Positions 15,782-24,262 of a stretch of DNA of 64,000 nt are shown here, piece by piece. Position 1 is the first letter of the stretch, and each line of letters starts with the position of its first letter. Origin of the DNA: Streptomyces stelliscabiei (GTDB lineage: Bacteria > Actinomycetota > Actinomycetes > Streptomycetales > Streptomycetaceae); NCBI RefSeq assembly GCF_014873495.1, contig NZ_JADBGF010000001.1, forward strand, positions 6,882,001 through 6,946,000. The letters are read 5' to 3'. A program made the position numbers and the translations under genes. Below the pieces are notes generated by a model that saw nothing but the letters and a program-made list of their open reading frames with translations, was not told the origin of the DNA and ran no database searches.

Positions 15782-17953
15782 TTGAGTCGTGAAACTGACA
15801 CTTCGTCCTCCGGGGCCAATGGGCGCGGCAGCACCGCGTACCCGTCGGGGACACCGCCGTACGGCACGCCCATGGCCACCGAGGCCGGTGCCGAGGCGGC
15901 CCGGTCGGCCGCCGCCGAGCGCCCGGACGGACCCAGGACCGAGACCACGCTGACCACACGGGTCCGGATCAACATCCCCGGCTCGCGCCCGATCCCGCCG
16001 GTCGTCGTCCGCACGCCGGTCGGCGACGGCGAAGGCGCCCCGGACGACACCGGGTCCGAGTCGGAGACCACCGGCACCACCGCCATGCCCGTGTTCACGG
16101 ACACCCCCGCGCCCGCGCCGGAACCGGCCGCGCCGGGCGACGACAAGCCCACCAGCGACTGGTTCGCGCCGCGCAAGGGCGCCACCCCGGCCAAGGGCAC
16201 GAGCACCGGCGGCACCAACGGCGCCGGGTTCTCCGTCGGAACGCTCGGCGGCCAGAGCGCCGCCGCGCCGGGCGTCCCCGCCACGGGCCCCCGCCCCGGC
16301 GGTACGGGCGGCACGAGCCCGCTGGCCGGCAACTCCGGTGGCACACAGCCCGGTGGTCCGCGCCCCGGCGCGAGCCCGGGCCCCAGGCCCGGCGGGACGA
16401 ACGGCGCCGGCCTCCCCGGTGCCACCGGCGGTCAGCCCGTCGCTCCCGGCCACGGCGGCGGCACCGGCTCCTTCGACGTCTCGGCCGCGCTGGCCGGCAC
16501 CAAGCCGGAGCGCGACGACCTGCCGTACTTCTCCGACAACGGCGGCCGCCCCGACGGCCGTCCCGGTCCGGCGGGCCCCACCGGCGGCCCCGTCACCGGT
16601 GACAGCCCGCTCGGCCCGCCGCCCGTCCAGGGCGGTCCCGGTGGCCCCGGCTACCAGGGCAACCCCTTCGGCGGCCCCGATGCCGACTTCTCGGCGCCCG
16701 GTGCCTCCAGCCCCTACGCCCGCCCCGGTGGCGGCATCAGCGACGACACCGCCGTCCTCACCCCGCAGCGCCAGGCCCCCGAGCCGGGCTACGGCGGCTC
16801 CGGCCCCGTCGTCGACAACCCCTCCGGGCACACCCTGACCAGTGGTATCCCGGTCGTGCCCCCCGGCACCCAGGGCACGCCGTTCGGCGCGGACGGCGCC
16901 GACGGAGCGGTGCGGCACACCCCGCCGAAGCTGCCCGACCCCGGTCCGCAAGCGAAGACCGCCCCGGCGAAGAACGCGAAGAACACCAAGTCCGCCAAGC
17001 CGGCCAAGAAGAAGGGCCGCAGCAAGCTCGGGCTGCTCATCGGCGGTGTGGTCGTCCTCGGCGGCGGTGTCTACGGCGCCGGTCTGCTGATGAACCACTC
17101 CGACGTCCCCAAGGGCACCACCGTCCTCGGTGTCGACATCGGCGGCGGCACCCGTGACGAGGCCGTCAACAAGCTCGACGCGGCCTTCGGCAAGCGCACC
17201 GTCCAGGCCCTGAAGCTCTCGGTCGACGGCGAGACCGTCTCCCTCACCCCCGACCAGGCCGGACTCCAGTTCGACAAGCAGGCCACGGTCAGCGCCGCCG
17301 CCGTGAGCGACTACAACCCCGTCTCGGTGATCGGCTCGCTCTTCGGCCAGCAGCGGGTCGTCTCGCCGGTCATGCCGGTCGACGAGGAGAAGCTGCGGGC
17401 CGCGCTGGAGCGCGCGGCCGGGGGCGCCGGCTCGGCGAGCGACGGCACGGTCAAGTACGAGGCCGGCAAGGCCGTCGCCGTCTACGGCAAGGCGGGCAAG
17501 GGCATCGCCGTCGGCGAGTCCACCGCCGCCGTCGAGGAGGCCTACCTCACCCAGGTCGAGACCGGCAGCACCACGCCGGTGCGGCTCCCGACCACGGCGA
17601 AGGAGCCGTCCGTCGGCAAGGCCGAGGTCGACCGGTTCATGAAGGAGTTCGCAGAGCCGGCCATGTCGGCCAGCGTCACCGTCCAGACGGACCCCGCGCA
17701 CTCCGTCCTGCTCAGCCCGCAGAACTCCCTGTGGAAGTTCCTCACCGTCAAGGCCGTCGACGGCAAGCTCGTCGACTCCTACGACGAGAAGGCGCTCAAG
17801 GATCTCTACGGCGGCGCCTTCGACGGCGTGCTCATCACCCGGGGCAACGGCGAGAAGACCCCGGTCACCGTCGAGGACGTCTACGGCGCCCTCCGCCAGG
17901 CCCTGAAGAGCACGACGAACCGTACGGCCACCATCGAGACCGACCCGAGCTAG
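15782..17953 (+). CDS. Membrane-anchored VanW/YoaR-type protein with long Pro/Gly-rich N-region
   Basis: 723 residues with a TTG start behind GGGAG. Residues 1 to about 400 are a disordered cytoplasmic region rich in Gly, Pro and Thr. A basic stretch (AKPAKKKGRSK) leads into one membrane helix, LGLLIGGVVVLGGGVYGAGL. The external part begins VPKGTTVLGVDIGGGTRDEAVNKL, the start of a peptidoglycan-binding/YoaR-like domain of the kind that usually precedes VanW, and a second copy is suggested by the later region EAYLTQVETGSTTPVRLP. No VanW core is evident. A cell-envelope role is inferred from topology only. A strong terminator follows. Confidence 0.75.
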   Translation: MSRETDTSSSGANGRGSTAYPSGTPPYGTPMATEAGAEAARSAAAERPDGPRTETTLTTRVRINIPGSRPIPPVVVRTPVGDGEGAPDDTGSESETTGTTAMPVFTDTPAPAPEPAAPGDDKPTSDWFAPRKGATPAKGTSTGGTNGAGFSVGTLGGQSAAAPGVPATGPRPGGTGGTSPLAGNSGGTQPGGPRPGASPGPRPGGTNGAGLPGATGGQPVAPGHGGGTGSFDVSAALAGTKPERDDLPYFSDNGGRPDGRPGPAGPTGGPVTGDSPLGPPPVQGGPGGPGYQGNPFGGPDADFSAPGASSPYARPGGGISDDTAVLTPQRQAPEPGYGGSGPVVDNPSGHTLTSGIPVVPPGTQGTPFGADGADGAVRHTPPKLPDPGPQAKTAPAKNAKNTKSAKPAKKKGRSKLGLLIGGVVVLGGGVYGAGLLMNHSDVPKGTTVLGVDIGGGTRDEAVNKLDAAFGKRTVQALKLSVDGETVSLTPDQAGLQFDKQATVSAAAVSDYNPVSVIGSLFGQQRVVSPVMPVDEEKLRAALERAAGGAGSASDGTVKYEAGKAVAVYGKAGKGIAVGESTAAVEEAYLTQVETGSTTPVRLPTTAKEPSVGKAEVDRFMKEFAEPAMSASVTVQTDPAHSVLLSPQNSLWKFLTVKAVDGKLVDSYDEKALKDLYGGAFDGVLITRGNGEKTPVTVEDVYGALRQALKSTTNRTATIETDPS

Positions 17954-17974
17954 CCGGTCCGACAGCAGCGCCCA

Positions 17975-18004
17975 GGGGGCACCCGGCACACGCCGGGTGC
18001 CCCC
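17975..18004 (+). terminator. Strong hairpin terminator
   Basis: Perfect 13-bp stem (17975-17987 with 17992-18004), ACAC loop, 21 nt after the stop. Confidence 0.85.
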
Positions 18005-18042
18005 TCGGCGTACACCGGTGCGGCCCGGTCACCCTCCCCGGT

Positions 18043-18056
18043 ATGACTTCTGTCAT
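18043..18056 (+). promoter_or_regulatory. Candidate response-regulator operator, ATGAC-N4-GTCAT
   Basis: A perfect inverted repeat ATGAC-TTCT-GTCAT about 60 nt before an ABC-exporter and two-component operon whose regulator is of the NarL/DesR type. Dyads with this spacing are typical of that regulator family. Autoregulation is inferred. Confidence 0.5.
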
Positions 18057-18116
18057 GCCGGGGTCAGGACCGCCGACACTGCCGCGAGTGCCCCCCGCGC
18101 GCCGACGATGGTGCCC

Positions 18117-19070
18117 ATGACGACCACGACGAGGGCCACCGACACCACGGTGGTGGGATTCGACAAGGTGACGAAGGCGTACGGCGACGTCCGGGCCGTG
18201 GACGGCCTCACGCTCGCCCTGCACCCGGGGGAGACCGTGGCCCTACTGGGCCCGAACGGCGCCGGCAAGTCCACCACCCTGGACCTCCTGCTCGGCCTGA
18301 AGAACGCGGACAGCGGCACGATTCGCGTCTTCGGCACCACCCCGCGCGAGGCGATCGTCGCCGGACGTGTGGGCGCGATGCTGCAGAGCGGCGGTCTGAT
18401 GGACGAGGTGACGGTCGCCGAGCTGGTCCGGCTCGCCTGCGACCTGCACCCGAGGCCGTACCCGGTCTCCGACGTCCTCGCCCGCTCCGGCATCACCCAG
18501 ATCGCCGACCGCAAGGTCCACAAGCTCTCCGGCGGCCAGGCCCAGCGCGTCCGCTTCGCCCTCGCCACGGCCGGCGACAGCGACCTCATCGTCCTGGACG
18601 AGCCCACCACCGGCATGGACGTCACCGCCCGCCAGGCCTTCTGGGCCACCATGCGCGAACAGGCCGACCAGGGCCGCACCGTCCTCTTCGCCACCCACTA
18701 CCTCGAAGAGGCCGACGCCATCGCCGACCGGGTGCTCGTGCTGCACCGGGGCCGTCTGCTGGCCGACGGCACGGCCGCCGAGATCAAGGCCAAGGCCGGA
18801 GCGCGCAGGATCTCCTTCGACCTGCCCGACGGCGGGGCCGACGAGTCCGCGCTGCGGGCCCTCCCCTTCCTGACCACCCTCACGTTGTCCCACAGCGGCT
18901 CCGCAGAGGGGTCCGGCCGTACCGTCCGCATCCAGTCCACCGACGCCGACGCGACCGTCCACGCCCTCTACGGCCTCGGCGTCTACCCCCGCAACCTCGA
19001 AGTCACCGGCCTCGGCCTGGAGCAGGCCTTCGTCGCCATCACCGCCGCCGAGGAGGCGAAGACCAGGTGA
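18117..19070 (+). CDS. ABC exporter ATPase, DrrA/CcmA type
   Basis: 317 residues. Walker A GPNGAGKST, Q-loop MLQSGGLMDEVTV, signature LSGGQAQRV, Walker B LIVLDEPTTGMD, and switch His FATHYLEEAD; this is the short ATPase class that pairs with ABC-2 permeases. A C-terminal domain (ISFDLPDGGADES) follows. Starts at 18108 (ATG) and 18117 (ATG) are both in frame; neither has a good ribosome binding site, and 18117 was chosen by comparison with typical family N-termini. It is the first gene of a four-gene operon in which every junction overlaps. Confidence 0.9.
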   Translation: MTTTTRATDTTVVGFDKVTKAYGDVRAVDGLTLALHPGETVALLGPNGAGKSTTLDLLLGLKNADSGTIRVFGTTPREAIVAGRVGAMLQSGGLMDEVTVAELVRLACDLHPRPYPVSDVLARSGITQIADRKVHKLSGGQAQRVRFALATAGDSDLIVLDEPTTGMDVTARQAFWATMREQADQGRTVLFATHYLEEADAIADRVLVLHRGRLLADGTAAEIKAKAGARRISFDLPDGGADESALRALPFLTTLTLSHSGSAEGSGRTVRIQSTDADATVHALYGLGVYPRNLEVTGLGLEQAFVAITAAEEAKTR

Positions 19071-19807
19071 ACAGCCTCATCAAGCTCGAACTCACCCGTG
19101 CCCTGCGCAACCGCAAGTCCATGTTCTTCTCGGTGCTCTACCCCTCGCTGCTGTTCCTGCTGATCGCGGGCAGCGCGAGCAGCACCGAGAAACTCGGCGA
19201 CACCGGGCTGACCCTGCCGACCTACATGATGGTCTCCATGGCCTCCTTCGGCGCCCTGACGGCCGTCCTGATGGGCAACAGCGAGCGCATCGCCAAGGAG
19301 CGCGAGGGCGGCTGGGTACGGCAGTTGCGGCTCACCGCGCTGCCGGGGCGCGGCTACGTGTTCGCCAAGACGGCCAGCGCGGCCGTGGTCAGCCTGCCGT
19401 CCATCGTGATCGTCTTCCTGGTCGCCGCCGGCGTGAAGGGCGTACGCCTGGACGCCTGGCAGTGGCTCGCCCTCACCGGGGCGATATGGGCCGGCAGTCT
19501 CGTCTTCGCCGCCCTCGGCGTCGCCATCGGCTACCTCGCCACCGGGGACGCGGTCCGCCCGATCACCATGATCGTCTACTTCGGCCTGTCGATGCTCGGC
19601 GGCCTGTGGATGCCGACCACGACGTTCCCCGGGTGGTTGCAGGACATCGCGAAGTGGGTGCCGACCCACGCGTACGCTGCCCTGGGGCAGGCCATCGAAC
19701 AGAGCCAGGCCCCGCACGCCAAGGACATCGCCGTCCTGGCCGTCTACTTCGCCCTGTTCGCGGGCGGCGCGGCCTGGCTCTACCGGAAGGACACGCGGAA
19801 GGCGTGA
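19067..19807 (+). CDS. ABC-2 type permease
   Basis: 246 residues with about six membrane helices, e.g. LYPSLLFLLIAGSAS, SLPSIVIVFLVAAGV, GSLVFAALGVAIGYLA and DIAVLAVYFALFAGGAAWLY. The GLSMLGGLWMPTTTFPGWLQ element in the penultimate loop is typical of DrrB-like exporters. GTG overlaps the ATPase stop by 4 nt. It forms the export channel with the preceding ATPase; likely substrates are lipids, peptides or drugs. Confidence 0.9.
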   Translation: MNSLIKLELTRALRNRKSMFFSVLYPSLLFLLIAGSASSTEKLGDTGLTLPTYMMVSMASFGALTAVLMGNSERIAKEREGGWVRQLRLTALPGRGYVFAKTASAAVVSLPSIVIVFLVAAGVKGVRLDAWQWLALTGAIWAGSLVFAALGVAIGYLATGDAVRPITMIVYFGLSMLGGLWMPTTTFPGWLQDIAKWVPTHAYAALGQAIEQSQAPHAKDIAVLAVYFALFAGGAAWLYRKDTRKA

Positions 19808-21006
19808 GCGGCGTCGGTATCGGGCAGCGCCCGCGGAACGGCAGACAGCGGGCGATCAAGTTCCTCTGGACCGGTATCTGGCTCGCCTATCTGAGCGCCC
19901 CCGTCAGCGACCTGCTGCACGGGGGCCACAGCGACGGTGTCGTCGTCCTCGGCTGGATCGGCCTGGTGGCCTTCGTCGCCTGGTACTTCCTCCTGATCTT
20001 CCGCACCGGTCGCCGCGACACCAGCCGGACGGTGCTCGGCGCGCTCGCCGTCCTCGCCGCCCAGTCCTCGGTGCTGTCGCTCAGCCTCGGCCGCGAGTGG
20101 CTCGTCCTGTTCGTGTACGTGTCGGTCGCGTCCGGCGCGGCCCTCCCGCTGCGGTTCGCCCGCTTCACGATCCCGGCGGTGTCGGCCCTGCTCACGGCCA
20201 TCGCCTTCGCGGTGCCGGACGGCGAGGCCTATCTCGCCTCCCTGCTCCTGCCGGCCCTCCTCGGCGGCTTCTCCATGACCGGGGTCCGCGAACTGATCCG
20301 GACGACGCAGGAACTCCGCGAGGCCAGGGCGACGGTCGCCCAGCTGGCCGCGAACGAGGAGCGACTGCGTCTCGCCCGCGACCTGCACGACCTCCTCGGC
20401 CACTCCCTCTCCCTGATCACGCTCAAGAGCGAGCTGGCGGGCCGGATGCTCCCCGGTCAGCCCGAGAAGGCCGCCCAGCAGGTCGCCGACATCGAACAGG
20501 TCAGCCGTCAGGCCCTGGTCGACGTCCGCGAGGCCGTCACCGGCTACCGGCGCCCCCGCCTCGGCGCGGAACTGGCGGGCGCCCGGGACGCGTTGACGGC
20601 GGCCGGCATCACGGCCGACCTGCCCGCCGACCCCGGCCCCACCCTCGCCGACGCGTCCGAGGACAGCGAGTCCGCCCTCGCCTGGGCACTGCGCGAGGCC
20701 GTCACCAACGTCGTACGGCACAGCGGCGCCCACCGCTGCACGGTGGACCTCGTCCGCCGCCAGACCCTCGACGGCCCGCTTCTCGAACTGACCGTCGACG
20801 ACGACGGAACGGGCGCCCCCGGTGGCCCGGCCGGGAGCCCGGGGGACGCCTCCGGCAGCGGTCTGGCGGGACTCACCGAGCGGCTGGAGAAGGTCGGCGG
20901 CACCCTGGAGGCGGGCCGCTCCCGGCACGGCTTCCGCCTGGTGGCCAGGGCCCCTGCCACGCCCCCGGACCCGGACCCGGACCCGGACGTAGGATCCGGC
21001 GCATGA
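19804..21006 (+). CDS. Sensor histidine kinase, DesK/NarX type
   Basis: 400 residues. The N-terminal membrane domain has four to five helices (GTIWLAY to LPALLGG). HisKA_3 motif ARDLHDLLGHSLSLI carries the phospho-acceptor His at residue 195. The ATPase domain shows ALREAVTNVVRHSGA (N box) and GSGLAGLTERLEKVGG (G box). GTG at 19804 overlaps the permease stop. A Pro-Asp repeat (PDPDPDPDVG) ends the protein. A membrane-stress or membrane-fluidity signal is plausible for this class; the actual signal is unknown. Confidence 0.9.
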   Translation: MSGVGIGQRPRNGRQRAIKFLWTGIWLAYLSAPVSDLLHGGHSDGVVVLGWIGLVAFVAWYFLLIFRTGRRDTSRTVLGALAVLAAQSSVLSLSLGREWLVLFVYVSVASGAALPLRFARFTIPAVSALLTAIAFAVPDGEAYLASLLLPALLGGFSMTGVRELIRTTQELREARATVAQLAANEERLRLARDLHDLLGHSLSLITLKSELAGRMLPGQPEKAAQQVADIEQVSRQALVDVREAVTGYRRPRLGAELAGARDALTAAGITADLPADPGPTLADASEDSESALAWALREAVTNVVRHSGAHRCTVDLVRRQTLDGPLLELTVDDDGTGAPGGPAGSPGDASGSGLAGLTERLEKVGGTLEAGRSRHGFRLVARAPATPPDPDPDPDVGSGA

Positions 21007-21617
21007 CGCGCACGATCAAGGTCCTGCTCGCCGAGGACCAGTCCATGGTCCGCGAGGCCCTGGCGGCCCTGCTCGGTCTGGAGGACGACATCGAGGTCGT
21101 GGTCCAGGTGGCCCGCGGCGACGAGGTCCTGGCCGCCGCCCGCGCCCACGCCGTCGACGTGGCCCTGCTCGACATCGAGATGCCGGGCGCGACGGGCATC
21201 GAGGCGGCCGCCGAGCTGCACCGGGCCCTGCCGGGGGTGAAACTGGTCGTCCTCACCACCTTCGGCCGCCCCGGCTACCTCCGCAGCGCCATGGAGGCCG
21301 GCGCCGACGCGTTCCTGGTCAAGGACGCCCCCGCCGCCCAACTCGCGGACGCGGTACGCCGGGTCCTCGCGGGCGACCGGGTCATCGACCCCACGCTCGC
21401 CGCGGCGGCCCTGGCCGGGGGAGCGAACCCCCTGACGGACCGGGAACGCGAGGTCCTGCGCGCGGCGGCCGACGGCTCCACGAACGCGGAACTCGCCCGC
21501 ACCCTCCACCTCTCCCCGGGCACGGTCCGCAACTACCTGTCCACGGCGATACAGAAACTGGCGGTGCGCAACAGGACGGAGGCGGTCAGAACAGCGAGGG
21601 AGAAAGGCTGGCTGTGA
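21003..21617 (+). CDS. Response regulator, NarL/DesR type
   Basis: 204 residues. The receiver domain has acidic pair ED (11-12), phospho-acceptor Asp57 in LLDIEMPG, Thr in VVLTTF and Lys in FLVKDAP. The LuxR-type HTH covers NPLTDREREVLRAAADGSTN through NYLSTAIQKL. ATGA overlap with the kinase gene. Last gene of the operon; likely binds the dyad at 18043-18056 and controls the upstream exporter. Confidence 0.92.
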   Translation: MTRTIKVLLAEDQSMVREALAALLGLEDDIEVVVQVARGDEVLAAARAHAVDVALLDIEMPGATGIEAAAELHRALPGVKLVVLTTFGRPGYLRSAMEAGADAFLVKDAPAAQLADAVRRVLAGDRVIDPTLAAAALAGGANPLTDREREVLRAAADGSTNAELARTLHLSPGTVRNYLSTAIQKLAVRNRTEAVRTAREKGWL

Positions 21618-21663
21618 CCGCTCCACCGGCGGACGGGCCCCACCGGCACCGGGGACCCCGCCC

Positions 21664-22536
21664 TCAGTTGAGCAGCGCCCGAGCCGCCCCCGCCTGTCGC
21701 CGCACCTTCTCGGCCGCCCCCTCGTCCACCCCGCCCACCACCTCGGCGTACTCCTCCAGTGCGGCGGCGCCCCGCACGTACTCCCCCCGCTGCACGAGCA
21801 ACCGCGCCCACTCGTACCGCAGCCGCGCCGGATGCGAGGGCATCGCCAACGACAACTCCAGCGCCCACAGCGCGACATCCGTCCGCTCGGGGCGGGCGGC
21901 GGCCCACGCCCGTACGTTGTTGAGGACCCGCACCACCACGTCCAGCGGATCGGCCGGCGTCAGCATCGCGGGATCCAACGGGGCACCCGTCGCCCCCGCG
22001 ACCAACAGCTCCGCATCGCTCCCGGTCAGCACGCGCCCCCCGTCGAACGGATCGGCGAGCACCTGCTCCTCGGGCGGCCCGAACCCCACCACGAAGTGCC
22101 CCGGCAGCGCGACCCCGCAGACGGGCGCGCCCGCCCGCCGGGCCACCTCCATCCACACCACCGACAGCAGGATCGGCAGCCCCCGCCGCCGTTCGAGCAC
22201 CTGGTGGAGCAGCGATGACTCCAGTCGCTGGTAGTCGCCGGGCGAGCCCCGGAACCCGTAGCGCTCCCCGAGCAGTCCGGCCGTCGCGACCGCCCACGCG
22301 CGGGGTTCACCGGGCCGGTACGGCATCAGCCCCGCCAGCCGGTCCAGTTCGATCCCGGCGGCGTCGATCCCCGCCTCGTCGAGCGCCCCGTCACCCGCCG
22401 CGCCGACCAGCAGACACAGCAGGGCCAGGTCGGGCCGCTCGGCCCGCGCCTCCTCGGCGAACCGCCGCCGCACCTCGTCGGCCCGCCCCGGCTCCGGAGG
22501 ACGCGGGGCCGGCACAGCCGGCTGATGCCCGCTCAC
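21664..22536 (-). CDS. SirB1-like transglutaminase/TPR protein
   Basis: 290 residues. The core RLESSLLHQVLERRRGLPILLSVVWMEVARRAG and GVALPGHFVVGF matches the SirB1 family (transglutaminase-like fold with C-terminal TPR). The family Cys-His-Asp catalytic set is not complete here: the usual Cys is replaced in LSVVWMEVAR, as in most SirB1 proteins. A C-terminal TPR-like region (ERTDVALWALELSLAMPSHP) follows. GTG start at 22536 overlaps the GNAT stop by 4 nt, so the two are an operon. Function unknown. Confidence 0.75.
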   Translation of the reverse strand: MSGHQPAVPAPRPPEPGRADEVRRRFAEEARAERPDLALLCLLVGAAGDGALDEAGIDAAGIELDRLAGLMPYRPGEPRAWAVATAGLLGERYGFRGSPGDYQRLESSLLHQVLERRRGLPILLSVVWMEVARRAGAPVCGVALPGHFVVGFGPPEEQVLADPFDGGRVLTGSDAELLVAGATGAPLDPAMLTPADPLDVVVRVLNNVRAWAAARPERTDVALWALELSLAMPSHPARLRYEWARLLVQRGEYVRGAAALEEYAEVVGGVDEGAAEKVRRQAGAARALLN

Positions 22537-23615
22537 GACGCCCTGTCCGGCTCGGAGCCGGAGCCGGAGCCGGAGCCCGTGCCGGTACGGGCACCCGAGG
22601 CACCACCCCGCCCGGCGTCCTCCGGCCCCGGCTCCCGGTAGTGGTGGTACGCGTGATGCGCCGAGAACCCCATCCCCCCGTACATCGCCCGCGCCCCCGC
22701 GTTGTCCGTCTCCACCTGCAGCCAGCCCGCCGAGGCGCCCTCGTCCAGGGCCCGCTGCGCCAGCGCCGCCATCACGGTCGTCGCGAGCCCCCGCCGCCGC
22801 TGGGCGGGATCGACCTCGACGGCGGAGAACCCGGCCCACCGCCCGTCCACGACGCACCGCCCGATGGCCGCGGGCCCCGCGCCCTCCGCCCCGGGCACGG
22901 TCGCGAACCACACCGAGGGCCCGCTCCCGAGCACCTTCAGCGCGACCTCGCCGAGGCCCTTGCGCTGGTAGCGGCCGAGCCACGCCTCGTCCGCGCTCCG
23001 GGACAGCACGACCCCGCCCGCCTCCCGGTCGGCGACCGGCGCGAGCGCCCCGGTCCACACCTCGGCGGTGACGGCGCTGACCCAGCCGCGCGCCGCCACC
23101 TCGGCGCAGAGCATCTCGTGGGTGCCCTCGGCGCCCGTGGCCAGTTGGAGGAACGCGGGCAGCCCACGGGCGGCGTACCAGCGGCGTACGGCCGTCAGGG
23201 CCTCGTCCAGGGGCATTCCGGGGTCGCCGAGGGGCAGCACCGAGTTGGCGCGCCGGGTGAATCCGGCGGCGGCCCGCAGCTCCCACTCACCGAGCGACTC
23301 CCGCTCGACCGGCTGCCAGGAGCGTGCCGCGACCCGCGCCAGTTCCGCGAACGAGGCGGCGGGGCCGCGTCGGCGGGCGGGGGCGGGGGGGACCACCTTC
23401 CCGGCCACCAGCGACGACTCCTCGATCCGCACCCGCTCCCCGTCCCGCCGGGTGATCAGTAGTGCGCCCTCGTCCCATGATGTGAGAACACCAACCGTGT
23501 CGGTGAATTTCCCACCCCCGGCGGGATCGTCGTCGACGCGCCGCACGGACACGCGTTTGCCCACGTCAGCGGCGGAGACACGGATCGTGAGACGTCCACC
23601 GGCAGAGATTTCCAC
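22533..23615 (-). CDS. GNAT N-acetyltransferase with N-terminal SH3-like domain
   Basis: About 360 residues. The first 70 (VEISAGGRLTIRVSAADVGK onward) resemble the SH3-like domain of Rv0428c-type acetyltransferases. The C-terminal GNAT core shows FSAVEVDPAQRRRGLATTVM (motif A, acetyl-CoA pyrophosphate loop RRRGLA) and TDNAGARAMYGGMGF (motif B). GTG at 23615 was preferred because AGGAGG lies 13 nt upstream; an in-frame ATG at 23645 lacks a ribosome binding site. The tail is a Gly/Ser repeat (TGTGSGSGSGSEPD). Substrate unknown. Confidence 0.78.
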   Translation of the reverse strand: MEISAGGRLTIRVSAADVGKRVSVRRVDDDPAGGGKFTDTVGVLTSWDEGALLITRRDGERVRIEESSLVAGKVVPPAPARRRGPAASFAELARVAARSWQPVERESLGEWELRAAAGFTRRANSVLPLGDPGMPLDEALTAVRRWYAARGLPAFLQLATGAEGTHEMLCAEVAARGWVSAVTAEVWTGALAPVADREAGGVVLSRSADEAWLGRYQRKGLGEVALKVLGSGPSVWFATVPGAEGAGPAAIGRCVVDGRWAGFSAVEVDPAQRRRGLATTVMAALAQRALDEGASAGWLQVETDNAGARAMYGGMGFSAHHAYHHYREPGPEDAGRGGASGARTGTGSGSGSGSEPDRAS

Positions 23616-23740
23616 AGGTCTGTCCACCCCTCCTGTTCGGATCATGCCCAGGAACGGAGATACTAGGTGCGGGCATCGACGACGCCGCGCTCCCGCGCGC
23701 CAGGCGGCGGAGCCTGAGGAGGCCCGCCGGCGCCCTATCG

Positions 23741-23746
23741 AGGAGG
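23741..23746 (+). promoter_or_regulatory. fdxA ribosome binding site
   Basis: AGGAGG, 9 nt before the GTG at 23756. Confidence 0.85.
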
Positions 23747-23755
23747 AACGACAGC

Positions 23756-24073
23756 GTGACCTACGTCATCGCGCAGCCTTGTGTCGACGTGAAGGACAAG
23801 GCGTGCATCGAGGAGTGCCCGGTCGACTGCATCTACGAGGGCCAGCGGTCCCTCTACATCCACCCGGATGAATGCGTCGACTGCGGTGCCTGCGAGCCGG
23901 TGTGCCCGGTCGAGGCGATCTTCTACGAGGACGACACCCCGGAGGAGTGGAAGGACTACTACAAGGCGAACGTCGAGTTCTTCGACGAACTCGGCTCGCC
24001 CGGTGGTGCCAGCAAGCTCGGCCTGATCGAGCGCGACCACCCCTTCGTCGCCGCACTCCCGCCGCAGGCCTGA
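23756..24073 (+). CDS. fdxA: Seven-iron ferredoxin FdxA
   Basis: 105 residues. Cysteines at 9, 17, 21, 25, 40, 43, 46 and 50 give the 7Fe pattern: C9, C17, C50 for the 3Fe-4S cluster and C21, C40, C43, C46 for the 4Fe-4S cluster, with C25 as the extra free Cys known in this class. The C-terminal half (EEWKDYYKANVEFFDELGSP) is the standard FdxA extension. It is a soluble electron carrier. It lies upstream of dapC but is separated by hairpins, so co-transcription is uncertain. Confidence 0.96.
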   Translation: MTYVIAQPCVDVKDKACIEECPVDCIYEGQRSLYIHPDECVDCGACEPVCPVEAIFYEDDTPEEWKDYYKANVEFFDELGSPGGASKLGLIERDHPFVAALPPQA

Positions 24074-24088
24074 GAGCGACGCCGCGGA

Positions 24089-24110
24089 CGCCGGGGGTGA
24101 TGCCCCGGCG
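24089..24110 (+). terminator. Hairpin after fdxA
   Basis: CGCCGGGG (24089-24096) pairs with CCCCGGCG (24103-24110), 6-nt loop, 15 nt after the stop. Confidence 0.65.
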
Positions 24111-24124
24111 GCCCGCGTCCGCGC

Positions 24125-24177
24125 CGCCTCGGTCCCGTACGGCCCGGTCACCATGATCGCCGTACGGGACCGAGGCG
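24125..24177 (+). terminator. 19-bp perfect hairpin between fdxA and dapC
   Basis: Arms 24125-24143 and 24159-24177 are perfectly complementary with a 15-nt loop. It may be a second terminator of fdxA, or a leader element of the aminotransferase gene 85 nt downstream. Confidence 0.7.
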
Positions 24178-24262
24178 TTCGCCGTACGGGCGGTACCTAC
24201 GCGCCCGTCCCACCGCCCGGGAACGCACGGACGAGACCGCACGAGAAAGCGAGCCAGATTTC

